From positions 1,364,001-1,428,000 of the forward strand of contig NC_050727.1 of the NCBI RefSeq assembly GCF_014133895.1: a stretch of 64,000 bases of DNA, in the 5' to 3' direction. Positions 9,794 to 18,671 of the stretch are shown here, piece by piece. A program made the position numbers and the translations under genes. Numbering within the stretch: position 1 is the stretch's first letter; each line of letters begins with the position of its first letter. The notes beneath the pieces were generated by a model. The model was not told the DNA's origin and ran no database searches. It saw nothing but the letters and a program-made list of their open reading frames with translations. The stretch is from Torulaspora globosa. Its lineage: Eukaryota > Ascomycota > Saccharomycetes > Saccharomycetales > Saccharomycetaceae.

Positions 9794-9803
9794 TTTTTGT
9801 GTT
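9794..9803 (-). promoter_or_regulatory. Mid-sporulation element (Ndt80 site) upstream of SSP2
   Basis: On the minus strand the bases read AACACAAAAA, matching the MSE consensus DNCRCAAAWD at all ten positions. The site is 180-189 bp upstream of the SSP2 ATG, in the gap before the PUS7 stop. SSP2 is a middle-sporulation gene in S. cerevisiae, so placement fits. Binding is inferred, not shown. Confidence 0.65.
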
Positions 9804-9878
9804 CTCCTGTGGCAACGCGAATTACAGCCAAGTGTCAGAAAACAAAATACTGTCGCCGAGATAATCAACACATAAAGC

Positions 9879-11897
9879 CTAAACTTTAACATCGCACATA
9901 TCTCCCCTACGGGAAGACTCCAATTTCATGAGTTCACGCAACGCCATGGTGGCATATGCGGAAACACCGAGCTGAAATTTCAAGATAACAGCATTTTTGC
10001 TGCCACCTTTCTCTGGAACAAATCTATCCAATTTATCTTTCATAAACTTCTGACCGTTTTCTTTTCCTTTCTGGTTATTGAGAATCTCCAAATCTGTGTT
10101 GAGAAGCTGCTGGGTATCCTCAGAATACTTGACAATTTTATACTCCAAATCCGTCGGTTTTTGAACTAAATGTCTATAGGAACCTGCAAGAGAGAAATCT
10201 CGAACTTTCCTTTTCATATCAAACGGATTCATCTCATCTCGGGCCATGACTTCAACATAATAGTCAGATAGCGCTTTATTGGCGGGGTATACAACATCAA
10301 AACCAGGTGTCGGCAGAACTACATCTGCTATGCTGAAATTTCCTGATTTAACATCCTCTTCAGTCAATGGTCTTGCGCGGACAAATTTAGCATCACGTAA
10401 ATCCTCGTCAAAATCGTCATCCTGATTATTCAAGCTTGGTAGCTCTTCAGTGATGACCAGGTCTCCCTCTGTGACTTGTAAACCGTAGAGCTCGATTCTC
10501 TTGCTTGCCACAGTGTTCCACACATAACTTTGATAGGCATGCACATACATCGTTCTCAAATTTCTTGGTATTTTCATGACAGCTGTATAATAAGCATTAG
10601 AAGAGAATCCATCCTCTGATTTCTTCTGCATAGTGAGAGAGTGAAGTATTGCGTTCTCAGCGATACATTGCCTTGGCATTTTTTTAAGCGCCTGTGTCGG
10701 ATCTTTCGTTTCAGCCCATATCTGTCGTGCCTCCCTCGATTTCGGCAGAACGTTGTCCTGATCAGATAGAATTAACTCAACGGCAGTTTCCCAATGGCCC
10801 GATAGTAATTCTTTCCCAATAGTATGCGTAGAAATACTGAAGGTACCGAACCTTTGCATGCCAAAATAATTTACAAATCCTTTTTCGGTCAAAGATTCGC
10901 AACCTCTTTCGACTATTTGTTCGAGTGTGTCCTGAGACTCTCCAGTCAATTTGGCGTCTCTTATAACAATGACAAACTCGTTTCCTTTTAGGTCCCCGAG
11001 GTTTAGGCTTGTATCCTCGAATTTAAAGCCACCCAATACCATGCCCTTGAGTGTTTTGTTCAAAGCATTCAATCTATCTACGCCAATATGGGATATCGAG
11101 AGCCTTTGACAAGTCACGCCTCTGCGATCTTTAGTGCCGGCAAACCTCACCACCCGCGACGGAACTCGCAAGAACTTAGTCAATAGATTGACAGCATCCA
11201 TGGTGTCTTTGTTTTCCTTGTACAGCGTGAAATGAAGAAAATTCTTAGTTGGGCCGTAGCCCCAATTTTCCACACCATTAGCATCTTTGCTTCGCTCAAC
11301 CAAGGTCTGTCTGTTTACTCTTGAGTGTCTGCCGCTTCTGGCAATTTTGAAGGTGTTCTCTTCCGTGGTCACAGATTCCAGTTCATTATCAAACGCCTCA
11401 CGAAGTAGCTGGTGAATGCTAGTTCTAGTATTTTTCTCATCAAACGATCTAGACGTTTCCATCTTTTGAGCTGTACGATAAACTTCCTCAATCTTCTTCA
11501 CGTCTTCTTCACCCAACAGATCAACTAACTGCTGCCTCAATTCAGGGTCAACGGTAAAATCCAGCCGTCTTTTCGATTCAATTTCCTGCTGAACTTTGTT
11601 TTCCTCCGCCGATGCACGCTCCTTCTTAGGCATTTTGAAACCCTTATCTTTTAGATGAATTACTTCACCCTGCTCGTTTATCTCATGTACCAGAAAGTCA
11701 GTATATCTTTGTTTAATTTGGCCACTGAACCCAGGTATTTCATCGCTCAGAAACCTTACAATGCCAACATCCCGCTCGCGCAAGCCGTCACCAGTTAATT
11801 TTTTGCGTGAATCTTCATTTCTGGCCCTTTTTGCTTCGGAGAAGTTCTCAGATTCCTCCTCCAGCGATCGCTTAGCATCAACAGCAGTTTTCGACAT
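9879..11897 (-). CDS. PUS7: tRNA/snRNA/mRNA pseudouridine synthase Pus7 (TruD family)
   Basis: Pus7 isomerises uridine to pseudouridine in U2 snRNA (U35), tRNAs (position 13 and pre-tRNA-Tyr 35), 5S rRNA and mRNAs. The 672-aa length is close to the yeast enzyme (676 aa). The TruD catalytic motif RFAGTKDRRGVTCQ places the catalytic Asp at residue 257. Further family segments are VNYFGMQRFG and the late YVHAYQSYVWN. The Lys/Glu-rich N-terminus is typical of eukaryotic Pus7. The start is ATG at 11897. It is divergent from PRP46, sharing a 207-bp promoter region with RRPE and PAC elements. Confidence 0.95.
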   Translation of the reverse strand: MSKTAVDAKRSLEEESENFSEAKRARNEDSRKKLTGDGLRERDVGIVRFLSDEIPGFSGQIKQRYTDFLVHEINEQGEVIHLKDKGFKMPKKERASAEENKVQQEIESKRRLDFTVDPELRQQLVDLLGEEDVKKIEEVYRTAQKMETSRSFDEKNTRTSIHQLLREAFDNELESVTTEENTFKIARSGRHSRVNRQTLVERSKDANGVENWGYGPTKNFLHFTLYKENKDTMDAVNLLTKFLRVPSRVVRFAGTKDRRGVTCQRLSISHIGVDRLNALNKTLKGMVLGGFKFEDTSLNLGDLKGNEFVIVIRDAKLTGESQDTLEQIVERGCESLTEKGFVNYFGMQRFGTFSISTHTIGKELLSGHWETAVELILSDQDNVLPKSREARQIWAETKDPTQALKKMPRQCIAENAILHSLTMQKKSEDGFSSNAYYTAVMKIPRNLRTMYVHAYQSYVWNTVASKRIELYGLQVTEGDLVITEELPSLNNQDDDFDEDLRDAKFVRARPLTEEDVKSGNFSIADVVLPTPGFDVVYPANKALSDYYVEVMARDEMNPFDMKRKVRDFSLAGSYRHLVQKPTDLEYKIVKYSEDTQQLLNTDLEILNNQKGKENGQKFMKDKLDRFVPEKGGSKNAVILKFQLGVSAYATMALRELMKLESSRRGDMCDVKV

Positions 11898-11969
11898 CTA
11901 TAAAGGCCAATTGATTCTGCTCAACCTGATATCTTGAAGTGATGAGTTCGATATTCAACCGTAAATCAG

Positions 11970-11980
11970 TGAAAAATTCT
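11970..11980 (+). promoter_or_regulatory. RRPE-like element, PUS7/PRP46 divergent promoter
   Basis: TGAAAAATTCT matches the ribosomal RNA processing element TGAAAAWTTTT at 10 of 11 positions. It lies about 73 bp upstream of the PUS7 ATG and pairs with the PAC element at 12019-12027, the combination typical of ribosome-biogenesis-regulon promoters. Confidence 0.55.
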
Positions 11981-12018
11981 GCCAGCTTAAGCTTGAAGAT
12001 ATCGGTCATTACGAACGA

Positions 12019-12027
12019 AGCTCATCG
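12019..12027 (-). promoter_or_regulatory. PAC element, PUS7/PRP46 divergent promoter
   Basis: AGCTCATCG on the plus strand is the complement of CGATGAGCT, the PAC core bound by Dot6/Tod6 in S. cerevisiae. It is about 122 bp from the PUS7 ATG and 78 bp from the PRP46 ATG. Another GATGAG copy occurs at 11941-11946. Confidence 0.55.
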
Positions 12028-12104
12028 ATATTGAATATCAAATCCCATAATGACAAGCTCAAGTAGAACCCAGATTCATCGATTGCATCAGCTCCGAGGT
12101 CGTT

Positions 12105-13409
12105 ATGGGCACTCACGATGAACCGAGCTATCTTGATGAAGCAGATGAGGTGTATGTTAGAGCAAGATGGCGTAACCAATTCTCGAATATGGCGAATCTA
12201 CCGTCACATTTGCAAGCAAAAATAGACAACCGTAAAGGTGTGCTAGAAAGGTATGACCAAGGGACTCGGGAAAATGGGCACAGTCTTGATAGTCAAGCGG
12301 TTGTGAAGCTCGATAAGGATCTTGCTGGAGCTGGCAACAGGCTCATAAGACAAGTCTACAGCGGAGACCGCGTCGAACATTCGCTATTGGGCAGACAAGA
12401 ACGATTAATATCGCAGAGGCCTTCCTGGCATGCGCCTTGGGCGCTTGCCAGGGTAATTAACGGACATGTTGGGTGGGTCAGATGCATTGAGGTGGAACCA
12501 GTGGACAACGAATGGTTCGCTACTGGTAGTGACGATACGACTGTGAAGGTTTGGGACTTGGCGTCTGGCAGACTGAAACTGACGCTTTCTGGCCACGTAA
12601 TGGCGGTGAGAGATTTAGCCATCTCGGAGCGACATCCATACCTATTTTCGGCAAGCGAGGACAAGACGGTCAAATGTTGGGACTTGGAGAAAAATATGGC
12701 GATTAGAAACTACCATGGCCATCTTTCCGGTGTCCACACGGTTGCTGTGCATCCCACTTTAGATCTAGTCGTATCGGCGGGCCGAGACAGTGTGATCAAA
12801 CTGTGGGATATCCGAACAAGGCTGCCCGTTATGAATCTGGTTGGCCATAAGGGCCCCATCAACAAGATTCGCTGTCTGCCGGTCGACCCACAGGTAGTGA
12901 GCTGCTCCACGGACGCCACCATTCGAGCATGGGATATTGCGGCCGCCAAGTGCGTCAAAATCCTAACTCACCACAAGCGATCCGTTAGAGACCTGGCGCT
13001 CCATCCGTCTGAATTCTCGATGGTCTCCGCCTGCACTGACGATATAAGGTCCTGGAAACTACCTGAAGGCCTTTTACTCACTAATTTCGAGTCTGCAAAC
13101 ACTGGCATTATCAACGCGCTAAGCGTCAACCACGATGATGTGCTATTCGCTGGCGGCGACGACGGCACCTTGTCGTTTTACGACTATAAATCAGGTCACA
13201 AGTATCAATCAGTAAGGACCAAACAGGTTCCAGGATCTTCGGAGAGTGAGCGCGGAATTTTGTGCAGTAGCTTTGACCGAACCGGTCTGCGATTAATCAC
13301 AGGCGAGACGGACAGAAGCATAAAGATCTGGAAGCAGAACCCTGATGCTACTCCAGAGACACACCCAGGCATCCCATGGAACCCATTACTGGCCTCCCAG
13401 AGGTTTTAA
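12105..13409 (+). CDS. PRP46: Prp46, WD40 splicing factor of the NineTeen complex
   Basis: Prp46 (PRL1/PLRG1 family) is a spliceosome subunit associated with Prp19/Cef1 and needed for catalytic activation. The 434-aa protein has a ~110-residue N-terminal tail (VYVRARWRNQFSNMANLP) and then about seven WD40 repeats from residue ~115 to the end. Repeat hallmarks include GHVGWVRCI, WDLASGRLKLTLSGH, GHLSGVHTVAVHP, WDIRTRLPVMNLVGHKGPI and WDIAAAKCVKILTHH. The start is ATG at 12105. S. cerevisiae Prp46 is 451 aa (YPL151C, next to ATG5/YPL150W). The next gene, ESA1, is in the same direction. Confidence 0.95.
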   Translation: MGTHDEPSYLDEADEVYVRARWRNQFSNMANLPSHLQAKIDNRKGVLERYDQGTRENGHSLDSQAVVKLDKDLAGAGNRLIRQVYSGDRVEHSLLGRQERLISQRPSWHAPWALARVINGHVGWVRCIEVEPVDNEWFATGSDDTTVKVWDLASGRLKLTLSGHVMAVRDLAISERHPYLFSASEDKTVKCWDLEKNMAIRNYHGHLSGVHTVAVHPTLDLVVSAGRDSVIKLWDIRTRLPVMNLVGHKGPINKIRCLPVDPQVVSCSTDATIRAWDIAAAKCVKILTHHKRSVRDLALHPSEFSMVSACTDDIRSWKLPEGLLLTNFESANTGIINALSVNHDDVLFAGGDDGTLSFYDYKSGHKYQSVRTKQVPGSSESERGILCSSFDRTGLRLITGETDRSIKIWKQNPDATPETHPGIPWNPLLASQRF

Positions 13410-13573
13410 AGCTGCTAGCAGCTCATTAAATGGGTCTTCTTTCAGCCTAAAAAACAATATCACCATAGACGAAAGATTTATTGATAATCAATGAACGAAT
13501 TCCACTATACTAGGTCAAGTTCAATTCAAGAAGCACCGCACAAGCCACTCAAGTGACTGCTGACTGGTTCGGA

Positions 13574-14902
13574 ATGAGTCCAGATGAGGAAAAACAACCC
13601 GGCTTACCCCGAAGGATCGACAGTGTAGAGGAAATCATAATAAAATGCGAATGCTATGTGAAGAAAGATGGCGAAGAGCGGTTGGCAGAGATATTATCAA
13701 TCAATTCGAGGCGATCCCCGCCCAAATTCTACGTTCATTACGTCAATTTTAATAAGCGACTGGATGAGTGGATAACGGCAGACCGTATCGATTTGGAGAA
13801 GGATGTCATATTTCCCAGGCCAAAAACTCTAGACGATGATCTCAATAAGCAGAAGAAAAAGAAGAAGAAGACACCCGTTCCTTCTCAGGAGCGCAATGCT
13901 TCAAGCTCTGAGACCCCTGAATCGACTGATGTGATGGACTTGGAGGATTTGAACGTTCAAGGGATACAGGATGAGGAGCTATCTCGTGAAGACGAGATTA
14001 AGAAATTAAGGACATCGGGTTCAATGACACAAAACTCTCACGAAATCGCAAGAGTCAGGAATATCAATCGCATTATTATGGGGAAATTTCAAATTGAACC
14101 ATGGTACTTTTCGCCCTATCCGATCGAGTTGACCGACGAAGATGTCGTTTACATAGACGATTTCACCTTGCAATATTTTGGATCCAAGAAACAATACGAA
14201 CGCTATAGACAAAAATGTACTCTTCGGCACCCTCCAGGGAATGAAATCTACAGGGACGATTACGTGTCATTTTTCGAGATTGATGGAAGAAAACAACGGA
14301 CATGGTGCAGGAATCTGTGCTTATTGTCTAAGCTCTTCCTAGATCACAAGACTCTGTATTATGATGTGGATCCATTCCTGTTCTATTGCATGACCCGGCG
14401 GGATGAGCTGGGCCATCATTTGGTCGGATATTTTTCCAAGGAAAAAGAGTCTGCCGACGGATATAATGTGGCTTGTATTTTAACGTTACCTCAATATCAA
14501 AGGATGGGCTACGGTAGACTTTTAATCGAGTTTTCATATGAACTTTCCAAATTGGAGGGCAAAGTGGGATCGCCGGAGAAACCGCTATCTGATTTGGGCT
14601 TATTATCGTATAGAGCGTATTGGGCTGATACTCTGATAACCATTCTAGTGGATCATGGTCGGGAAATTACAATTGACGAAATAAGCTCAATGACCTCGAT
14701 GACGACAACTGATATTCTACACACTGCCAAGACACTGAATATTTTGAGATATTACAAAGGTCAGCATATCATCTTTTTAAATGACGACATAATGAAGCGA
14801 TACAACCAACTACTATCGAAACCAAGGAGAAAAATCAATGCCTCTAAACTAATATGGAAGCCACCCGTTTTTACAGCTTCACAGCTACGGTTCGCTTGGT
14901 AG
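13574..14902 (+). CDS. ESA1: Esa1, MYST histone acetyltransferase (NuA4 catalytic subunit)
   Basis: Esa1 acetylates H4, H2A and H2A.Z in NuA4 and piccolo NuA4 and is essential in S. cerevisiae. From the ATG at 13574 the protein is 442 aa (445 in S. cerevisiae) and begins [11 protein letters not shown] longer frame starting at GTG 13553 is rejected. Domains: chromo-barrel (about residues 20-80, with [15 protein letters not shown]), a Lys-rich linker, and the MYST domain (about 160-430). The MYST domain carries a degenerate zinc finger ([15 protein letters not shown]), the autoacetylation region LFLDHKTL, the catalytic Cys in NVACILTLP, the acetyl-CoA loop QRMGYGRLL, and catalytic-Glu region SPEKPLSD. 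The C-terminus [15 protein letters not shown] is near invariant. It ends 43 bp from the convergent RRD2. Confidence 0.97.
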   Translation: MSPDEEKQPGLPRRIDSVEEIIIKCECYVKKDGEERLAEILSINSRRSPPKFYVHYVNFNKRLDEWITADRIDLEKDVIFPRPKTLDDDLNKQKKKKKKTPVPSQERNASSSETPESTDVMDLEDLNVQGIQDEELSREDEIKKLRTSGSMTQNSHEIARVRNINRIIMGKFQIEPWYFSPYPIELTDEDVVYIDDFTLQYFGSKKQYERYRQKCTLRHPPGNEIYRDDYVSFFEIDGRKQRTWCRNLCLLSKLFLDHKTLYYDVDPFLFYCMTRRDELGHHLVGYFSKEKESADGYNVACILTLPQYQRMGYGRLLIEFSYELSKLEGKVGSPEKPLSDLGLLSYRAYWADTLITILVDHGREITIDEISSMTSMTTTDILHTAKTLNILRYYKGQHIIFLNDDIMKRYNQLLSKPRRKINASKLIWKPPVFTASQLRFAW

Positions 14903-14945
14903 TGCTATGTTTTATGATCTATAATAAACTGACGATTCTCCTTAT

Positions 14946-16022
14946 TTAGTCAAATGGTATTGGCTTGTCATGTCTCTTCTCCATGCGAGTGGCGGCAATG
15001 GCACTGGGCACCTTAATCCCACAGCAATCACCCCATGTGTTTTGCTCGTACTCGTGCCCGCAACAGCCCGCATCATCACCATGATTGTGATATCTGGCCG
15101 GTGACACTCCTTCAGGACATGGCAGGAACTCGCAAAAGTAAAAATGCTGCATGATGGGTCGCTTAGACAGAACCTCTGCATCGTACATTTTAATCATACC
15201 TTCGGCCACTTTAGACCACGTCTTTACACCACTTATATCGTCAAGCATCGGCGAGTGCCATCGCAAGGAAGCGGTAGTCTTGACAGAATTGATGAACGAG
15301 ATACACCCAAAATATAAGTATTTGCTCTCAAACATTTCAACAACTTCCTTGTTGTGAATAGATTTGGGTCTCAAATGTCGATGGGTAGACAGCTGGAATG
15401 CTCCAAATAAAAAGGGCAGAAAGTGGTAGTCATCAAGGCCCCAAACCCCATGAGAACCTGCAGGCTCTAACCAATATATTGTTTCCACCATTCTCATGAT
15501 ATCTAAGTACTTCACAAAGGCTACCAGTACCAGATTGGCAGCATCCGTATCGAGATTGAAGGCCCCATATTTATGTAGACCATATAGGACACAGAGGAAA
15601 TTCAACTCATGACCGGATCCGTAATCAATCCTGGTCCTATCGCCCCAGCACTCAGTGAGATACACCGAAAGCTGTGAGACTTGCTCTTCGTTGAGAAACG
15701 TAAAGCGATTTTTGATGAGACCCTTGCAGTGCTGAGCAACATCGTCATAGAAATCACGGAACTCCACTTTACCGAACCTCGACTTGGTCGAACGTTCCTT
15801 GACTGGGTGCTTTGAGACAAGCTCACCTATATCCTGTAGTAGCAATTCTAAGGAACTCACGTTGGTCGTTACCGGCTTGTTGTATTGCGAGTTGTCGAGG
15901 CCTTTAACAGCCTCAGCTATTCCGGTTATGAATCCAAGTAGTTCTTTCTTGGTATGGGATGCCCCCCATAGTTGCATATCATCGTTTGTCAACAACCTTT
16001 TCTCTGGAATACCTTCCTTCAT
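14946..16022 (-). CDS. RRD2: Rrd2/PTPA, peptidyl-prolyl isomerase activator of PP2A
   Basis: Rrd2 (Ypa2) is the PTPA-family phosphotyrosyl phosphatase activator; it isomerises a PP2A proline and supports assembly of active PP2A. From ATG 16022 the protein is 358 aa, the same length I recall for S. cerevisiae Rrd2. Signature segments are RFGKVEFRDFYDDV, DYGSGHELNF, WLEPAGSHGVWGLDDYHFLPFLFGAFQL, LRWHSPMLDDISGVKTW and the C-terminus KHDKPIPFD-like (RHDKPIPFD). The longer frame reaching 16085 starts at TTG and is rejected. RRD2 rather than RRD1 is supported by neighbours (YPL152W between PRP46 and RAD53). Confidence 0.95.
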   Translation of the reverse strand: MKEGIPEKRLLTNDDMQLWGASHTKKELLGFITGIAEAVKGLDNSQYNKPVTTNVSSLELLLQDIGELVSKHPVKERSTKSRFGKVEFRDFYDDVAQHCKGLIKNRFTFLNEEQVSQLSVYLTECWGDRTRIDYGSGHELNFLCVLYGLHKYGAFNLDTDAANLVLVAFVKYLDIMRMVETIYWLEPAGSHGVWGLDDYHFLPFLFGAFQLSTHRHLRPKSIHNKEVVEMFESKYLYFGCISFINSVKTTASLRWHSPMLDDISGVKTWSKVAEGMIKMYDAEVLSKRPIMQHFYFCEFLPCPEGVSPARYHNHGDDAGCCGHEYEQNTWGDCCGIKVPSAIAATRMEKRHDKPIPFD

Positions 16023-16348
16023 TCTAGACACAGCTGGGTGGTTGGACAAGTGGTAAGTCTTGAAGACTCTTAAGGCGAACAACAATATTCTGTTGTAAAG
16101 GTATAAAAGCAGTCAATCTCTGGCTTGAGTCGATTGCAGTAGTTAGTCAAGAGATTGATTATGAAGTGCACAGTTTAAGTTCAAGTTTCCAATTTTTTGC
16201 ATCTTCTCCATTAGAGGTGGGAGGTACTTTATAGCTCACTTTGACGCTAGGTTGAGCAGTAAAGCTGATCAAAATTCTACCTATTGTCCATTTTTCTCAA
16301 GTACAAACTTTTTTATTCTACGGTTTTATTTCTACCATAGGCAATTGC
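16023..16348. other. RRD2 promoter / DGA1 downstream region
   Basis: A 326-bp gap between two minus-strand genes: the RRD2 5' side and DGA1 3' side. It is AT-rich with no recognisable RNA gene. A TATAAAAG at 16102-16109 is in the plus orientation, so it does not point at RRD2. Confidence 0.4.
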
Positions 16349-17716
16349 TCATCCAGCGATTTCCATCTCGACATCGCCATAACCATATTTCTGCCTGTTG
16401 TCGTAGTACAGTCTTTTCAATTCTTCGATGTACAGACGATGATAATGGTCCAGTTGCTCCGGGGAGGGATTCGGTATTTTCTCCTTCACGTAAATAGGGT
16501 TGCCAGTGACGACAGTGATAGGCTTCCTGAAAGGCAGGACCCCGAAATCGTAGTTGAATAGTCCTCGTGCGTAAAACAGCGGAATGGTAAAGCCATAGTT
16601 CTTTTTTATCCACAGCTGCAACTTTCTTGAGTATGAGTCTTCGCCTGTATGGAAGATATTGTAGCAATCGGTTTCGCCAAACCCGAAGGTTGGTACCAAA
16701 CAGACGTTGCCTGTTTCTAGAGCCAACCTGATGAAGCCTTTTCTTCTCTTTAGAACCAGGTGCACAGACCCAATCGAGCTCATGAGTGACTCTCTTGCTC
16801 CTCCTACAACGATGCAGATCGAGTGGTTCTGCTCGAGAACCTTTAGGGAGTTTTTCCTTGAAACTGCACTAATTCCAAGCGCCATCAGGTACTCTCTGTA
16901 TAGAGGGATGTGGAACTGCGTGACGAGTGTCATCAGAGAGACGTCGATACCAGGAAACTTTTCGGACCAACCGCAGGCCTCAGTGCCAAACGCACCAAAG
17001 GCACCCAGTGCCCCTATACCGTGTGGATGGTACCCAAAGATGTACCGTGGTCCGGTGGCTTCCATATTGTCGCATCTTTTGAAGAGTCTCCAGGACTTGA
17101 CGTTGAAAATAGACCTCTTGGACCTCTTATCATCCAGCGACGGCTTCTTCCTGGTGTACGTCGGCTGCAAGGGAGTGCCCTTCACAAGCCCAATGGGAAA
17201 GTACTCGCAATACAAGTTCCACACAGGCAAAGACCTGAACCAGTGCGATCTTCTGCGAATCACTCCACCATTCCCGGGCGTTCTGTCCAGCAGGAAGTAA
17301 ATTGTGTAGGGAATGGAGATAAGCCATAGAAACGGGTTCGAAAATGCATAAATCGACAGCACGGCCAGAAACACAAACGAAGAAACGTGCCACGCTACCA
17401 CTGCAGTTTGAAATCTCCGTCTCATCGGAGTTTGTATCGAGCAACATGCGTCCAGTCGAGGCAACCCATAGCCCGGCACAATCGACTCCTCCGTCAATTG
17501 CGCCTGTTCTGAGCCCCTACTCTTGTCCGAACGGTGTGCCATACTCGACAGCTCCTCACGCAGAGCTTTGAGGAGACCAGGCTTACCTTTGCCCCTCTCG
17601 TCATCTTCTGGAACCGACGTATCCGGTGTTGTGCTTCCACTCACAGGCTTAGCCAACTCCACCTGATCGATTCTGAATCTCTGACGGAGCTCCTGCTCCG
17701 AATCACACTGTACCAT
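16349..17716 (-). CDS. DGA1: Dga1, diacylglycerol acyltransferase (DGAT2 family)
   Basis: Dga1 makes triacylglycerol from diacylglycerol and acyl-CoA on the ER and lipid droplets. From ATG 17716 the protein is 455 aa, about 37 longer than the 418-aa S. cerevisiae enzyme; the extra is mainly an N-terminal Ser/Glu-rich region, and internal Mets allow shorter forms. Seen: hydrophobic segments about residues 102-137, the DGAT2 catalytic motif HPHG at 230-233 (in YIFGYHPHGIGALGAF), a GGARESL-type motif (VVGGARESLMSS), and the late FGFGETD and LPFRKPITVVTGNPI segments. The frame from 17734 starts with TTG and is trimmed. Position between ESA1/RRD2 and RAD53 agrees with YOR245C. Confidence 0.94.
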   Translation of the reverse strand: MVQCDSEQELRQRFRIDQVELAKPVSGSTTPDTSVPEDDERGKGKPGLLKALREELSSMAHRSDKSRGSEQAQLTEESIVPGYGLPRLDACCSIQTPMRRRFQTAVVAWHVSSFVFLAVLSIYAFSNPFLWLISIPYTIYFLLDRTPGNGGVIRRRSHWFRSLPVWNLYCEYFPIGLVKGTPLQPTYTRKKPSLDDKRSKRSIFNVKSWRLFKRCDNMEATGPRYIFGYHPHGIGALGAFGAFGTEACGWSEKFPGIDVSLMTLVTQFHIPLYREYLMALGISAVSRKNSLKVLEQNHSICIVVGGARESLMSSIGSVHLVLKRRKGFIRLALETGNVCLVPTFGFGETDCYNIFHTGEDSYSRKLQLWIKKNYGFTIPLFYARGLFNYDFGVLPFRKPITVVTGNPIYVKEKIPNPSPEQLDHYHRLYIEELKRLYYDNRQKYGYGDVEMEIAG

Positions 17717-18671
17717 AACTTGAGCAACCTTCAACCTCTGCTACTGAACCCTACGAACCAGTTCTCGAACCACAAACCTGCCGACAACGCGTATATAGCC
17801 AAATCCACGCTCAACCTGCCTACCCAAGTAGTCCGCCGCAACCACTAGCTGAACAAGGATAACAACCTCGATGAAATGTGTCCAGCTTCCGCAACCAGGG
17901 GATGCTGTACCAATTCGTTAGTAGCTTGCCTCTTTTCTTACGAGCCCGTGCTATCACCATACCACTTTACAGCATATCAGCCAGACCGATCGAGCCGGAC
18001 ACGGTGCCTCAATAACAGTTTTCAGAACCCATTGAGCACCTCAGCAGCTCGCCGACGAGCTTCTCCGGCTGCTCCCACCGCCGTTGGTCCCAATTGGTGC
18101 TTGCTTGGACGATTTCGGACATTCCCTCCCTTGCGGCCCGACAACTCGGTGATAGCGCAAGAATGCAGCCTTATGCAGGAGGTAAACCATCGCGGAGCCG
18201 GAGCCACTAGCGGTACCACATTAGGACAGTTGTTCCTATTCTTGCTTGCTTTGCCAGTCGTGACCAATGCGACGACGCCCGGCAGAAGCATCTTGTTCGT
18301 CCAGTCTGCGTCTCCCATGCTCCCAGCCAGTCAGTTGGCTCGTAGGGGACAGCACCGATTGCTCAGCGTAGAGTCTGCAGTGACAGTCTTCCAGAAGTGG
18401 TTGCTGGAAGCGAAGCAGCGACCAAAGGCGGATTCGCGACGTAAGACAGCGATTCCACAGTGGCAGCGAGTGGGGGACCAGAATGCCGCCAGAAGCAGTC
18501 GCTAGGAGCTCATTCAGCGAAGATCGTCTCGTATGTTTGTAGTGTTGATTTACGTTGCGACGCGTTAAGCTACTAGTTGACGCGAAGTGGCAAGAATACG
18601 CTATATGACCACACTCTGAAGGCATTGCAAAGGCAGAAGAGAACCGATTGAGAGCTGCTCTGGGCTATTTA
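17717..18671. other. Long divergent intergenic region DGA1/RAD53 (955 bp)
   Basis: The longest gap in the window. A 209-codon ATG open frame runs 17876-18505 (+), overlapped by open frames of 98 and 129 codons on the other strand (18022-18318, 18236-18625). None resembles a known protein, and the stretch is relatively GC-rich, which lowers stop-codon frequency, so I do not call a gene. An ACGCGT occurs at 17787-17792 near DGA1, and an MCB/SCB pair near RAD53 at 18560-18586. Confidence 0.4.
18560..18586 (+). promoter_or_regulatory. MCB (ACGCGT) plus SCB-like (ACGCGAA) pair upstream of RAD53
   Basis: A perfect MluI cell-cycle box ACGCGT is at 18560-18565 and ACGCGAA is at 18580-18586, about 86-112 bp upstream of the RAD53 ATG. 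These are the MBF/SBF cores that give G1/S expression, suitable for a checkpoint kinase gene. Function is inferred from the motif. Confidence 0.6.
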
